NCBI GenBank assembly: GCA_045807125.1
Contig: JBJMHZ010000005.1
Span: 62,001 to 126,000, forward strand
Source of the DNA: JBJMHZ01 sp045807125
Lineage (GTDB): Bacteria; Actinomycetota; Actinomycetes; JAWWOL01
Direction of reading: 5' to 3'
DNA length: 64,000 nt
Below the pieces are notes generated by a model. That model was not told the origin of the DNA. It was given only the letters and a program-made list of their open reading frames with translations, and did not search any database. Both the position numbers and the translations under genes were made by a program. Shown one piece after another: positions 23,252-32,419 of the stretch (position 1 is its first letter; each line of letters starts with the position of its first letter).

Positions 23252-23557
23252 CCGTTTCTCCCCAATCGACCCGGCGAGCATAGGAACGAATCGGACGGCG
23301 TGCCCTCCGAATGACGAAAGTCACGAGCGGCGTCGCCTACGCATGGCGTTGCACCCGGCTCGACGCCAGTCGCACGAGCGACCCGGTGAACGGGCTTCCG
23401 GCTCGACGTGCGGGACGTCGGTCGTCGTCGCGACGTGGATTCGGCGCGATGACCCCGCCCGTAGCTTGTCGATGCGGCCACCCTGACTGCCGGCCATGGC
23501 GTCGCCGGCGATCGGCGGAGCGGTGGCGACCGCCGGACGAGAGGTGCAGCGCTCGCG
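23252..23557. other. Divergent intergenic region
   Basis: A 306-bp region between the minus-strand DUF3761 gene and the ccr-type gene. It must hold promoters for both directions, but no convincing -35/-10 pair or operator was recognised. A TATGCT element (minus strand, near 23282) could be a -10 box without a good -35. Confidence 0.4.
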
Positions 23558-24904
23558 ATGAACGAACTGTTGGATGCGGTCCGGGCCGATGCCGACGCCG
23601 CCGAGCTCCTCGCGTGCCCGCTGCCCGAGAGCTATCGAGCCGCCTTCGTCCGCCGCGAGGACGAGGACATGTTCGCCGATGCGGCCGACAAGGACGTCAG
23701 CCGATCGCTCCACGTCGGCGAGGTGCCCATGCCGGAGATCGCTCCGGACGAGGTGCTGCTGGCCGTGATGGCCAGCGCGGTCAACTACAACACCGTGTGG
23801 ACCGCCATGTTCGAGCCGGTGCCCACCTTCCGGTTCCTCAGCCAGTTCGCGCGCCAGGGCCGCTGGGGGGCGCGGCACGACCGTGACTACCAGGTGGTCG
23901 GCTCGGACGCCTCCGGCGTCGTCGTGCGGGTGGGAGAAGCCGTCCGGCACTGGAAGGTCGGCGACCGCGCGTGCGTCGCCGCTCCCTACATCGACGAGCA
24001 GGACCCGCTCGCGCAGCAGGACGGGATGCTCTCCGCCGACATGCGCGCCTGGGGCTTCGAGACCAACTTCGGCGCGTTCGGCCATTTCGCCGTGGCGCGG
24101 GCGACGCAGCTCGTCCCGAAGCCCGCGCACCTGAGCTGGGAGGAGGCCGCCTGCAACCTGCTCTGCCTCGGGACCGCCTACCGGATGCTGATCGGCTCGA
24201 GGGGAGCGCGCGTCAAGCTCGGCGACGTCGTGCTGATCTGGGGCGCGACAGGGGGGCTCGGCTCGTACGCCGTCCAGCTGGTCAAGCAGGCCGGCGGCAT
24301 CCCCGTCGGCGTGGTCGGCACGGCGAGCAAGGGCGATCTCCTCGATCGGCTGGGCTGTGACGCCATCATCAACCGCAACGACATCGGCCTGTTCGACGAG
24401 GACCCCGACGATGCCGAGCGCACCGCATCGTGGCGCGCACTCGGCTCCGCCATCCGCAAGGTGGTCGGGGAGGATCCGCACATCGTCTTCGAGCACACCG
24501 GCCGGCGCACGTTCGGCGCTTCTGTCTTCGTCGCCCGCCGCGGCGGCACCGTGGTGACGTGCGGGTCCAGCAGCGGCTACGAGCACACGTACGACAACCG
24601 TTACCTCTGGATGAAGCTGAAGCGCATCATCGGCAGCCACGGGGCCAACTACCAGGAGTCGTGGGAGGCCAACCGGTTGATATCGCTGGGGGTCCTGGCA
24701 CCGGCGCTGTCGCGGGTGCATCCCCTCGACGAGGTGCCGCAGGCCACGAGGTCGGTCCAGCTCAACGAGCACGTGGGCAAGGTCGGCATCCTGTGCGCCG
24801 CCGAGCGCGAGGGGCTCGGCGTCACCGACCCGGCGCTTCGCGAGCGCGTGGGCGAGCCCCGGTTGCGGCTGTTCCGCGAGCACGTGCTGGCCGGGCGGCC
24901 GTGA
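23558..24904 (+). CDS. ccr: Crotonyl-CoA carboxylase/reductase
   Basis: A 448-residue zinc-free MDR-family enzyme of the CCR type, close to the normal length. These enzymes reduce and carboxylate enoyl-CoA with NADPH and CO2, giving ethylmalonyl-CoA or other alkylmalonyl-CoA. Residues used for CO2 fixation in characterised CCRs seem present: Asn in SAVNYNTVW, GFET (166-169) and His in GYEHTYDNRYLWM. The nucleotide site is WGATGGLGSYAVQL (228-241). It heads the NRPS-type operon, and the next start codon overlaps its stop (GTGA), tying it to the pathway. No polyketide synthase is present, so the acyl-CoA would have to be used by another acyl transfer step. Confidence 0.86.
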   Translation: MNELLDAVRADADAAELLACPLPESYRAAFVRREDEDMFADAADKDVSRSLHVGEVPMPEIAPDEVLLAVMASAVNYNTVWTAMFEPVPTFRFLSQFARQGRWGARHDRDYQVVGSDASGVVVRVGEAVRHWKVGDRACVAAPYIDEQDPLAQQDGMLSADMRAWGFETNFGAFGHFAVARATQLVPKPAHLSWEEAACNLLCLGTAYRMLIGSRGARVKLGDVVLIWGATGGLGSYAVQLVKQAGGIPVGVVGTASKGDLLDRLGCDAIINRNDIGLFDEDPDDAERTASWRALGSAIRKVVGEDPHIVFEHTGRRTFGASVFVARRGGTVVTCGSSSGYEHTYDNRYLWMKLKRIIGSHGANYQESWEANRLISLGVLAPALSRVHPLDEVPQATRSVQLNEHVGKVGILCAAEREGLGVTDPALRERVGEPRLRLFREHVLAGRP

Positions 24905-26421
24905 CCTGTCCCGTGCACCGGATCGTCTCCGAATGGGCGGCACGGGCACCGGACGCCGTCGCGCTGGAGTCGGCCGACTCCGCGGTGACGTACGCCGGGC
25001 TCGACGCCTGGGCCGACCACCTGGCCGGGTGCCTGGCCGATCGGGGCGTGCGGCCACGCGACCGGGTGGCGGTGCGCATGGACCGCTCCCCCGCGCTCGT
25101 CGCTGCCCTCCTGGCGGTGCTCAAGGCCGGTGCGGCCTACGTGCCGCTCGACCCGGGCGAGCCGGAGGCGCGGCTGGCCCTGGTGCTGGACGACGCCGAG
25201 CCGGCCGTCGTGCTGACGTCGCGGCCCGGCGCCGGTGGGGGCCGATCGCCGGTCCCGGAGCTCGTCGTCGATCCCGACCCCCGGCCCGTCGAGCCGGCGA
25301 CCGCCCGGCGCCCCGAGCGACCAGCCGTCCGACCCGGCGACCTCGCCTACCTGATGTACACCTCGGGGTCCACCGGGCGGCCGAAGGCCGTCATGGTCGA
25401 GCACCGCAACGTGGTGAACCTCGTCACCGAGCCGACGTACGTGACGCTGGGGCCGGGCGACCGCATCCCGCAGCTCGCCTCCGTCGCCTTCGACGCGACG
25501 ACGTTCGAGGTCTGGGGGGCCCTGCTGAACGGTGCGCGCCTGCTGCTCCCGCCGCCGGGCCCGGTGACGTCGACGCAGGTGACCGAGCTGGTCGTCCGGT
25601 ACGGCGTCACGGTGCTGTGGCTGACGGCTGCGCTGTTCCACCGGCAGATCGACGAGGACGTCGCGGCGTTCCGGACGCTGCCGACGGTGCTGGCCGGTGG
25701 TGACGTCCTGTCGGCGGAGCACGTACGACGGCTCATGGCGGCCGCGCCCACGTGCCGGATCGTCAACGGTTACGGGCCGACCGAGGCGACCACGTTCACC
25801 TGCTGCTACCCGGTCCCGCCCGGTGAGCCGCCGCGCGGCACCGTTCCCATCGGCCGGCCGATCCAGAGCGTCACGACGCGCATCGTCGACGGCAACGACG
25901 ACCCGGTGCCCGACGGTGCGGACGGCGAGCTGCTCATCGGTGGCGCAGGCGTCGCACGGGGCTACTGGCGACGTCCCGGCCTCACCGCCGAGCGGTTCCG
26001 GGCAGATCCGCTGGATCCGGGCGGGCGCGCCTACCGCAGCGGCGATCTCGTACGCCGGCGAGCGGACGGCGCCCTGGAGTTCCTCGGGCGCCTGGACGAC
26101 CAGGTCAAGGTGCGCGGTCACCGGGTGGAGCCGGGAGAGGTGGAGAGCGCGCTCGCCGCGCACCCCGGCGTGCTGCGCGCGGCCGTCGTGGCGCGCGACC
26201 ACCACCTCGGCGAGCGGCGCCTGGTGGCCTACGTCGTGCCGGCGCCCGGCGCCACGTTCGACCGGCGCTCGATCCGCGAGCACGCGCGCGCGTGCCTGCC
26301 GCCGTACATGGTGCCCGCCGTGCTCCTGCCGCTGCCTGAGCTGCCGGTCACGACCAACGGCAAGGTGGATCGGGCCGCGCTGCCCACGCCCGACTGGAGG
26401 CGCAAGGAGAACTATGTCTGA
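24901..26421 (+). CDS. Free-standing NRPS adenylation domain (valine-like code)
   Basis: A 506-residue amino-acid-activating enzyme with all core motifs: YTSGSTGRPKAV (A3), FDATTFEVWG (A4), NGYGPTEATTF (A5), RSGDLVRRR (A7), GRLDDQVKVRGHR (A8) and the A10 lysine in TTNGKVDR. Aligned by eye to GrsA, the specificity residues read D-A-F-W-L-G-G-T-F-K, close to the known valine code with I to L. Valine or a valine-like residue is thus predicted. It has no attached carrier domain and presumably loads the separate carrier protein encoded next, with an eight-base overlap. Start GTG 24901 overlaps the ccr stop. Confidence 0.87.
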   Translation: MTCPVHRIVSEWAARAPDAVALESADSAVTYAGLDAWADHLAGCLADRGVRPRDRVAVRMDRSPALVAALLAVLKAGAAYVPLDPGEPEARLALVLDDAEPAVVLTSRPGAGGGRSPVPELVVDPDPRPVEPATARRPERPAVRPGDLAYLMYTSGSTGRPKAVMVEHRNVVNLVTEPTYVTLGPGDRIPQLASVAFDATTFEVWGALLNGARLLLPPPGPVTSTQVTELVVRYGVTVLWLTAALFHRQIDEDVAAFRTLPTVLAGGDVLSAEHVRRLMAAAPTCRIVNGYGPTEATTFTCCYPVPPGEPPRGTVPIGRPIQSVTTRIVDGNDDPVPDGADGELLIGGAGVARGYWRRPGLTAERFRADPLDPGGRAYRSGDLVRRRADGALEFLGRLDDQVKVRGHRVEPGEVESALAAHPGVLRAAVVARDHHLGERRLVAYVVPAPGATFDRRSIREHARACLPPYMVPAVLLPLPELPVTTNGKVDRAALPTPDWRRKENYV

Positions 26422-26677
26422 GACGGACAGCCGGACCGGCACGGTCGGCGACCTGGACGACATCGTGCTGGCGATCTGGCGAGAGGTGCTCGGCGTCGAG
26501 GACGCCGGGCCCGACGACAACTTCTTCGACCTCGGCGGTGACTCGTTCGTCGCCACCAGGCTGGTGGTCCGGCTGGGGGACGAGCTCGGCATTCCCGTGT
26601 CGATGCTCGCCGTCTTCGAGAACCCGACCGCCGGCGAGCTCGCGCTCGAGCTGGCTCTCGAGCTCACGCGCGACTGA
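26414..26677 (+). CDS. Stand-alone peptidyl carrier protein
   Basis: An 87-residue thiolation domain with DNFFDLGGDSFVATRL; Ser44 in GGDS is the phosphopantetheine site. GGAG precedes ATG 26414. It is the probable acceptor for the amino acid activated by the adenylation enzyme and the probable platform for the diiron oxygenase and condensation enzyme encoded downstream. Confidence 0.9.
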   Translation: MSETDSRTGTVGDLDDIVLAIWREVLGVEDAGPDDNFFDLGGDSFVATRLVVRLGDELGIPVSMLAVFENPTAGELALELALELTRD

Positions 26678-26699
26678 CCGGACGACAGGGGGAGCTTGA

Positions 26700-28544
26700 A
26701 TGTGCGGGATCGCGGGCGTGCTCGCCTTCGACCGGGACCTGCGCCGCGAGTCCGACGATGTCGCGGAGCGCATGTCCGCGGCGTTGCGCCGGCGCGGTCC
26801 CGACGGGGAGGGGACGTGGCGGGCCGAGCACGTCCTGCTGGTGTTCCGGCGGCTGGCGGTGATCGACCTTCCCGGAGGAGCGCAGCCGATGGTCGCCGAG
26901 GCCGACGGTCGCGAGCTCGCGGTCCTCGACTACACGGGCGAGGTCTTCAACTTCGCCGAGCTGCGCGAGGAGCTGCGCGGCCACGGGCATGCCTTCCGCA
27001 CCAAGAGCGATACCGAGGTCGTGCTGCGCGCCTACCTCCAGTGGGGAGCGCGCTGCGCCGAGCGCCTCGTCGGCATGTTCGCCTTCGCCGTCTGGGACGC
27101 GCGGACCGAGGAGCTAGTCCTCATCCGCGATCGGTTCGGCATCTACCCGCTCTTCTACCGCCCGACCAAGGACGGCGTGGTGTTCGGCTCCGAGCCGAAG
27201 GCCGTCCTCGTGCACCCCGAGGTAGCGGCGGTCGTCGACCTCGACGGCATGCGCGAGGCGCTCTCCTTCGCACCGGTGCCCGGCCGCAGCGTCTATCAAG
27301 GCCTGTCCGAGGTGCTGCCCGGCCAGGCGGTGACGTTCTCGCGCGCCGGCGTGCGCACCGAGCGCTACTGGCAGCTGGCGGCGCGGCCGCACGCCGACGA
27401 CCTGGAGACGACGATCCGCACCGTCCGCGAGCTGATCGAGCAGAGCGTCAGCGGGCAGGTCGTGTCAGACGTCCCGCTGTGCTCGACGCTCTCGGGCGGT
27501 CTCGACTCCAGCGTCGTCGCGGCGCTCGCGGCTCGCGCGATGGCGGCGGGCGGCCGGCGGCTCCCGACCTTCTCCGTCGACTTCGTCGGGCACCTCGAGC
27601 GGTTCCGACCCGGCGAGCTGCACGGGACGCCCGACACGCCGTACGTGCGGGAGATGGTGCCGTGGATCGACAGCGACCACACGGAGGTCCTCCTCGACGC
27701 CGCGGAGCTGCTGGACCCCGCCAACCGCAAGGCGGTCATCGACGCCATGGACATGCCGGCGCCCGGCGGCGAGATGTACACGTCGCTGTACCTGCTGTGC
27801 GCGGCGGCGCGGTCGAGGTCGACGGTGACGCTGAGCGGTGACGCGTCGGACGAGCTCTTCGGTGGCTACATCTGGTTCCACGACGAGCGGTACCGCCGCG
27901 CGCAGACCTTCCCGTGGCTCGTCGCCTCGCACGACATGGAGATGCTCACCGGGTTGCTGGACCGCGGGCTCGCGAAGGCGCTCGACGTCCGGGGGCACCA
28001 GGCCGCCGCCTACGACGACGCAGTGGCCGAGGCGCCGACGCTGCCCGGCGAGCCTGCGCTCGATGCGCGCATCCGCGAGATCACCTACCTGAACATCACG
28101 CGGTACCTGCGCATCATCCTCGACCGCAAGGACCGCATGGCGATGGCCTCCGGGCTCGAGGGCAGGGTCCCGTTCTGCGACCACCGCCTCGTCGAGTACG
28201 TCTTCAACGTGCCGTGGTCCATGCGCTGCTTCGACGGCAGGGAGAAGAGCCTGCTGCGGGCGGCGGTCCGCGACCTGCTGCCGCCGAGCGTGCTCGACCG
28301 CGTCAAGGCGCCGTTCCCGACGACGCAGGACCCCGCGTACGCGGCCGGCTTGCGGGACCAGCTGCGGACGATCGCCGAGGACGCGACGTCACCGGTGCAC
28401 GCGCTGCTCGACAGGGACCGCGTGACGGCGGCCCTCCGCGGCCCCGCGCACGGCGCGCAGCTCGGCATCACCCGGCTCAGCGTGGACATGGCCGTGCAGC
28501 TGCACCACTGGCTGACGAGCAGCGACCTCACGCTGTCGCTGTAG
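26700..28544 (+). CDS. asnB: Asparagine synthetase (glutamine-hydrolysing), AsnB type
   Basis: A 614-residue two-domain enzyme. Cys2 (MCGIAG) is the N-terminal nucleophile of the glutaminase, with RRGPDGEG and DYTGEVFNF as glutamine-site segments. The synthetase half carries the PP-loop SGGLDSS (265-271) and SGDASDELFGGY. In natural-product clusters AsnB homologues often amidate pathway carboxylates, or make acyl-hydrazides or other N-acyl products, rather than serve asparagine supply. The operon position between the carrier protein and the diiron oxygenase supports such a role. GGGGGAG lies six bases before ATG 26700. Standard length; all catalytic motifs present. Confidence 0.85.
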   Translation: MCGIAGVLAFDRDLRRESDDVAERMSAALRRRGPDGEGTWRAEHVLLVFRRLAVIDLPGGAQPMVAEADGRELAVLDYTGEVFNFAELREELRGHGHAFRTKSDTEVVLRAYLQWGARCAERLVGMFAFAVWDARTEELVLIRDRFGIYPLFYRPTKDGVVFGSEPKAVLVHPEVAAVVDLDGMREALSFAPVPGRSVYQGLSEVLPGQAVTFSRAGVRTERYWQLAARPHADDLETTIRTVRELIEQSVSGQVVSDVPLCSTLSGGLDSSVVAALAARAMAAGGRRLPTFSVDFVGHLERFRPGELHGTPDTPYVREMVPWIDSDHTEVLLDAAELLDPANRKAVIDAMDMPAPGGEMYTSLYLLCAAARSRSTVTLSGDASDELFGGYIWFHDERYRRAQTFPWLVASHDMEMLTGLLDRGLAKALDVRGHQAAAYDDAVAEAPTLPGEPALDARIREITYLNITRYLRIILDRKDRMAMASGLEGRVPFCDHRLVEYVFNVPWSMRCFDGREKSLLRAAVRDLLPPSVLDRVKAPFPTTQDPAYAAGLRDQLRTIAEDATSPVHALLDRDRVTAALRGPAHGAQLGITRLSVDMAVQLHHWLTSSDLTLSL

Positions 28545-28587
28545 TGACCGCGATCGTGACCCGGCCGGCCGAGGGGGTGACCACCTG

Positions 28588-29523
28588 ATGCGCCAGTTGC
28601 TCGCTCGCTGGGACGAGCACGCCGGCGTGCGCGTCAGGCCGCGTCGCATCCTGACCGGCGAGGCGGCGCGCGCCGACCGCGAGGCCGGCCTCGCGCCCTT
28701 CCCGGCGCGGCTCATGCCGTACTACCACCACGAGGGGCTGGCTAGCCTGTCGCCGGACGACCGCACCGCGCTCTCCGCCCGGCACCTGTACGACTACCTG
28801 CACTACACCGTTCACCTCGAGACCAGCGTCGTGAACCCTGGCGTGATCGTCATCGCCCACGGCGACGTGGGACTCCCGCTGACCGCCCAGACCAAGCTCG
28901 ACGCGCTGCGCATCTACTGCGACGAGGGTTACCACGCGCTCACCACCCTCGACGCCGTCGACCAGATGGAGCGGGCGACGGGCGTGCCGGCCCTGCCGTA
29001 CGACTTCGCGCCGCGCCTGCGCCGCCTCGCGCTGAGCTCGGAGCGCTTCCTGCCGGACCAGCCGGACCTGGCCCGGCTGCTGCAGGTGGTCGTCTTCGAG
29101 ACGGTGGTGACGTCGATCCTGTCCGACGTTCCGCGCGACGTCACGGTCTACCGCCTGGTGCGCGAGGTGGTCGGTGACCACGCCCGCGACGAGGCCACGC
29201 ACCACGCCTTCTTCCTCCGCTTCTTCACCGAGCTGTGGGGGGCCCTGCCGCCCGCGGCGCGCACATCCGTCGGCCGGGTGATCCCGCGGTTCATCGACGA
29301 CTGCCTGCGGCCCGACCTCGCCGGCGTGCGGGCATCACTGATCGCGACGGGCGTCGACGCGTCGCTCGCCGACGACGTCATCGTCGACTGCTACGCCCCG
29401 GCGAGGGTGGGCGCCACCGTGCGCGTGGCCGCCAGGCACCTGCTGCGCCTGTGCGAGTCGCTCCACGTCTTCGACGAGCCCGGCGCGAGGGAGGCGCTGC
29501 ATGAGCTCGGTCTCGCCGGCTGA
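28588..29523 (+). CDS. AurF-type diiron N-oxygenase
   Basis: A 311-residue ferritin-like enzyme of the p-aminobenzoate N-oxygenase family. Probable diiron ligands are Glu78 (HLETS), Glu113 and His116 (CDEGYH), Glu171 (VFET), His198, Glu202 and His205/206 (GDHARDEATHHAFF), which is a full ligand set. Relatives oxidise amines to hydroxylamines, nitroso or nitro groups (AurF, CmlI) and act in azoxy and diazeniumdiolate pathways (AzoC, HamC, AlnN-type). Beside a valine-type adenylation enzyme and a carrier protein, it may oxygenate the amino group of a carrier-bound or released amino acid. Its 3' end overlaps the next gene by 23 bases. Confidence 0.85.
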   Translation: MRQLLARWDEHAGVRVRPRRILTGEAARADREAGLAPFPARLMPYYHHEGLASLSPDDRTALSARHLYDYLHYTVHLETSVVNPGVIVIAHGDVGLPLTAQTKLDALRIYCDEGYHALTTLDAVDQMERATGVPALPYDFAPRLRRLALSSERFLPDQPDLARLLQVVVFETVVTSILSDVPRDVTVYRLVREVVGDHARDEATHHAFFLRFFTELWGALPPAARTSVGRVIPRFIDDCLRPDLAGVRASLIATGVDASLADDVIVDCYAPARVGATVRVAARHLLRLCESLHVFDEPGAREALHELGLAG

Positions 29524-32269
29524 GCCGTTGCTGCCGCTCACCGAGGCCCAGCAGGCGATCTGGTACGAGGAGCAGCTGGGGACCGGCGAGAGCAACACGG
29601 GCGCCTTCTCCGTCACCATCCGCGGTCATGTCGACGAGCGGCACGTGCATGCGGCGTGCGCTGCCGTGGTCGCGAGCGAGCCACCGCTGCGGAGCATCGT
29701 GCGGCTCGTCGACGGGCAGCCGCTGCTGGCCGTTCTCGCCGCCGACCACCCGCTCGACTGGGCCGTCGCCAACGTGCCGTGCCGGGAGGGCACCGAGCAG
29801 GAGGCCGCGCGGTGGTTCCAGTTCGAGGCCGGGAGGCGGACCTGGGACCTGACTGCCGATCTGCCGATCTGCTTCCGCCTGCTGCGCCACGGTGACGAGC
29901 GCCGCACCCTGCTCGCCATCGTCCACCATCTCGGGTTCGACGGCCGGTCCAAGCACGTGTTCGCCCGCGCGTTCGCCGGCATGCTGAGGCGCATCCGGAC
30001 CGGCGCGGCATTGCCGGCCCCGTGCGTCGACGGCGCCGGCCACGACGCGGCGCCCGCGGGCCTCGACGAGCAGGCCGAGCTTGCCGAGCTGACCGCCGAG
30101 GCGCGCGATCGCTGGGTCGCGGCCGACGTGCCGTCGATGCCGCCGCTCAACCTGCCGGTCGTCGAGGGCGACCGGCAGTCCAGGGTGCGCTGGGAGTCGT
30201 TCACCGTCGCCCCAGCAGAGCGGGAGCGGCTGTCCGGCCTTGCCGGCGCCGCCGGAGGCACGCTCTTCGCCGGCCTGCTGTCCTGCCTGGCCGCGCAGCT
30301 GCATCTCTACGGCAACGACAGCGTGGTCGTGTGCGTCTCCGCCGACATCAGCACCCCCGCGAACCGCGACCGGATCGGCATGGCGGTCAACGTCGTCCCG
30401 CTCCTGATCCCGGTGTCGGGCGACGACGACCTCCGATCGGTGCTGGCGACCGCGCGGGAGGCGCTCGCGCAGCTGAAGCGCTACCGGCGGGTGCCCTTCC
30501 GCAAGGTCTGGGCCCGCCAACCGTGGACGGCCGCCGCGCGGTCGCTGATGTCCACCCTGCAATGCTCGCTGCTGCGGGTGCCCGGGGAGGTGGGCGACGT
30601 CCCGGGCCTGCGCATGGAGTGGGACTTCGCGGCGCCCAACACCGCGCCGTCGTTCGACCTGATGCTGCAGTTCCGTCAGGTAGGGGATGCCTTGCTGGGT
30701 CGCCTCGACTACTCGTCCCGCTTCGACCAGGCCGCCGCGCGCCTGCTCACCGCTGACTACCGCGCCGTCCTCGCCGCCGCCCTCGCCGCGCCGGGCACCG
30801 CGCTGGCCGGCCTGCCGCCGCTGCCGTCCGCGGTCCCGGCGCTGCGCGGGCCGCGCGCGACGGCGGGGTCAGCGCCGGCGAGGGCGACGCCACGGCACGA
30901 GGTCGCCTCGGGTGGCGGGGCGGCCGTCGACCTCGTACGGCGGTGGGCGCGCGACCGGCCGGACGACGCGGCGGTCGTCGACGAGAGCGGGTGCGTGCCG
31001 TTCGCCCGGTTGGATCGGCTGCGCGCCGAGCTCGCCGAGCGGTTGAGCGTGGCCGGCGTCGGGCCGGGCGACTCGGTGTCGGTGGCCCGGCCCGGGACCT
31101 TCGCGGGGCTGGCCACCCTGCTGGCCGCCGGCGGCCTCGGCGCCGACGTGCTGCCGGGAGGCGCGGCCGGCGCTCCGGTGACGCGCGTGGTGGCCGAGCC
31201 GGAGGCGCTGGCGCGCGGCGCCGAGGGAGCGGTCCGCACCTGCGCGCGCCCGGGTGCCGCGCGGCCGGATCCGGCGTGGCTCGTCCCGTGCGGCGCAGCG
31301 GAGCGGGGCGGCGCGGTCGTACCGCTCTCCCTGCGGCGGCTGGCCGACACCGCCCGCTGGCAGGCCAGGGCGCTGACGGCCGAGGGGACGCGGCCGGGAG
31401 CTCAGCGGGTCCTGCGGCTCGCGCCGCCGGGCTCGCCGATGCTCCCGCTCGAGTGGCTGCTCGCATGGGCGGCGGGTGGTGCCGTCTGCCTGGGGCCCGG
31501 CGAGGGATGGGACGCCGGTCCGGCCGCCGTGCGAGCGGCGGTCGGGCGCCTCGCCGTCACCACGCTGGTGATGCCGTTCCACGCGCTGCGGGCTCTCTGC
31601 GAGGCCGGCCCGCTGCCCGTCACCGACGTCATCACGCCGCTGCCGCAGCTCCGGCCGTCCGCCGCGGTGCGGGACGGCCTCGGCCCGGCGCGGCTGCACG
31701 CCGTCTACGCCCCCGGCATCCCACCCGGCGCCGCTCCGGTCGTTGCGATGGCGTCGCTCCCCGCCGCCGAGCTCGGCCCGACGGCGTACTGCCCAGCCCT
31801 CGCCTCCGTCGCGCCGGGCACGAGCGTCGGCGTGCGCACCGCGCAGGGCCGCCCGCTGCCACCCGGACTCACCGGACGCGTCACCGTCGGCGTCGAGGGC
31901 GACACCGCGCCGACCGGCGACCTCGGCCGGCTGGACCGGGCCGGCCGGCTTCGCTACGACGGCAGGGTCGCCGACACCACGGCGTGGGCCGGTCTCCGCC
32001 TCGACCACGGCGCGCTGGAGGCCTTCCTCTGCGCCCATCCCGACGTCCGTGACGCGGCGGTGGTCGGCCGCGGCGAGACGGTCGTCGCGCACGTCGTGCC
32101 GCGGCCCGGCGCGACGATCGACCCGCGCGCGATCCGCGGCCACCTCAAGCGACGCCGGGCGCCGCGCGAGATGAGCGTCTCCCGCGTCGTCGTCGTGGAG
32201 GCGCTCCCCCGGCTCGCGGACGGCGAGATCGACCGCGGCCGGCTGCGCGAGCGGATCACTGCTCCCTAG
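29501..32269 (+). CDS. NRPS condensation domain fused to a degenerate adenylation domain
   Basis: A 922-residue protein. Residues 1-430 form a condensation domain with HHLGFDG (142-148) matching the active-site HHxxxDG and a late DFAAPNTAPSFDLML segment. Residues ~470-920 resemble an adenylation domain (FARLDRLRAELAERL start, DGRVADT and late HPDVRDAAVVGRGE), but the A3 phosphate loop is gone (WLVPCGAAERGG), the A5 motif is unrecognisable, and A10 Lys is replaced (LADGEIDRGRL). This half is unlikely to activate an amino acid and may be structural. No carrier domain is attached. It probably joins the carrier-bound residue to a soluble partner. GGGAGG precedes ATG 29501. Confidence 0.82.
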   Translation: MSSVSPAEPLLPLTEAQQAIWYEEQLGTGESNTGAFSVTIRGHVDERHVHAACAAVVASEPPLRSIVRLVDGQPLLAVLAADHPLDWAVANVPCREGTEQEAARWFQFEAGRRTWDLTADLPICFRLLRHGDERRTLLAIVHHLGFDGRSKHVFARAFAGMLRRIRTGAALPAPCVDGAGHDAAPAGLDEQAELAELTAEARDRWVAADVPSMPPLNLPVVEGDRQSRVRWESFTVAPAERERLSGLAGAAGGTLFAGLLSCLAAQLHLYGNDSVVVCVSADISTPANRDRIGMAVNVVPLLIPVSGDDDLRSVLATAREALAQLKRYRRVPFRKVWARQPWTAAARSLMSTLQCSLLRVPGEVGDVPGLRMEWDFAAPNTAPSFDLMLQFRQVGDALLGRLDYSSRFDQAAARLLTADYRAVLAAALAAPGTALAGLPPLPSAVPALRGPRATAGSAPARATPRHEVASGGGAAVDLVRRWARDRPDDAAVVDESGCVPFARLDRLRAELAERLSVAGVGPGDSVSVARPGTFAGLATLLAAGGLGADVLPGGAAGAPVTRVVAEPEALARGAEGAVRTCARPGAARPDPAWLVPCGAAERGGAVVPLSLRRLADTARWQARALTAEGTRPGAQRVLRLAPPGSPMLPLEWLLAWAAGGAVCLGPGEGWDAGPAAVRAAVGRLAVTTLVMPFHALRALCEAGPLPVTDVITPLPQLRPSAAVRDGLGPARLHAVYAPGIPPGAAPVVAMASLPAAELGPTAYCPALASVAPGTSVGVRTAQGRPLPPGLTGRVTVGVEGDTAPTGDLGRLDRAGRLRYDGRVADTTAWAGLRLDHGALEAFLCAHPDVRDAAVVGRGETVVAHVVPRPGATIDPRAIRGHLKRRRAPREMSVSRVVVVEALPRLADGEIDRGRLRERITAP

Positions 32270-32419
32270 TGAGCCGCAGCCGCCGGCGAGGGCGGCGAGG
32301 GCGTGGCCGACCCGGGCGGGTCGAGCGGGGCGAGGGGCTCGCCGCCGGGGCGGCCCCCAGGCAGGATGGAGCTCTCTCGTCGGTAACGGCGATTCGTGCT
32401 TCGAGCGCTAGGAGGACGT

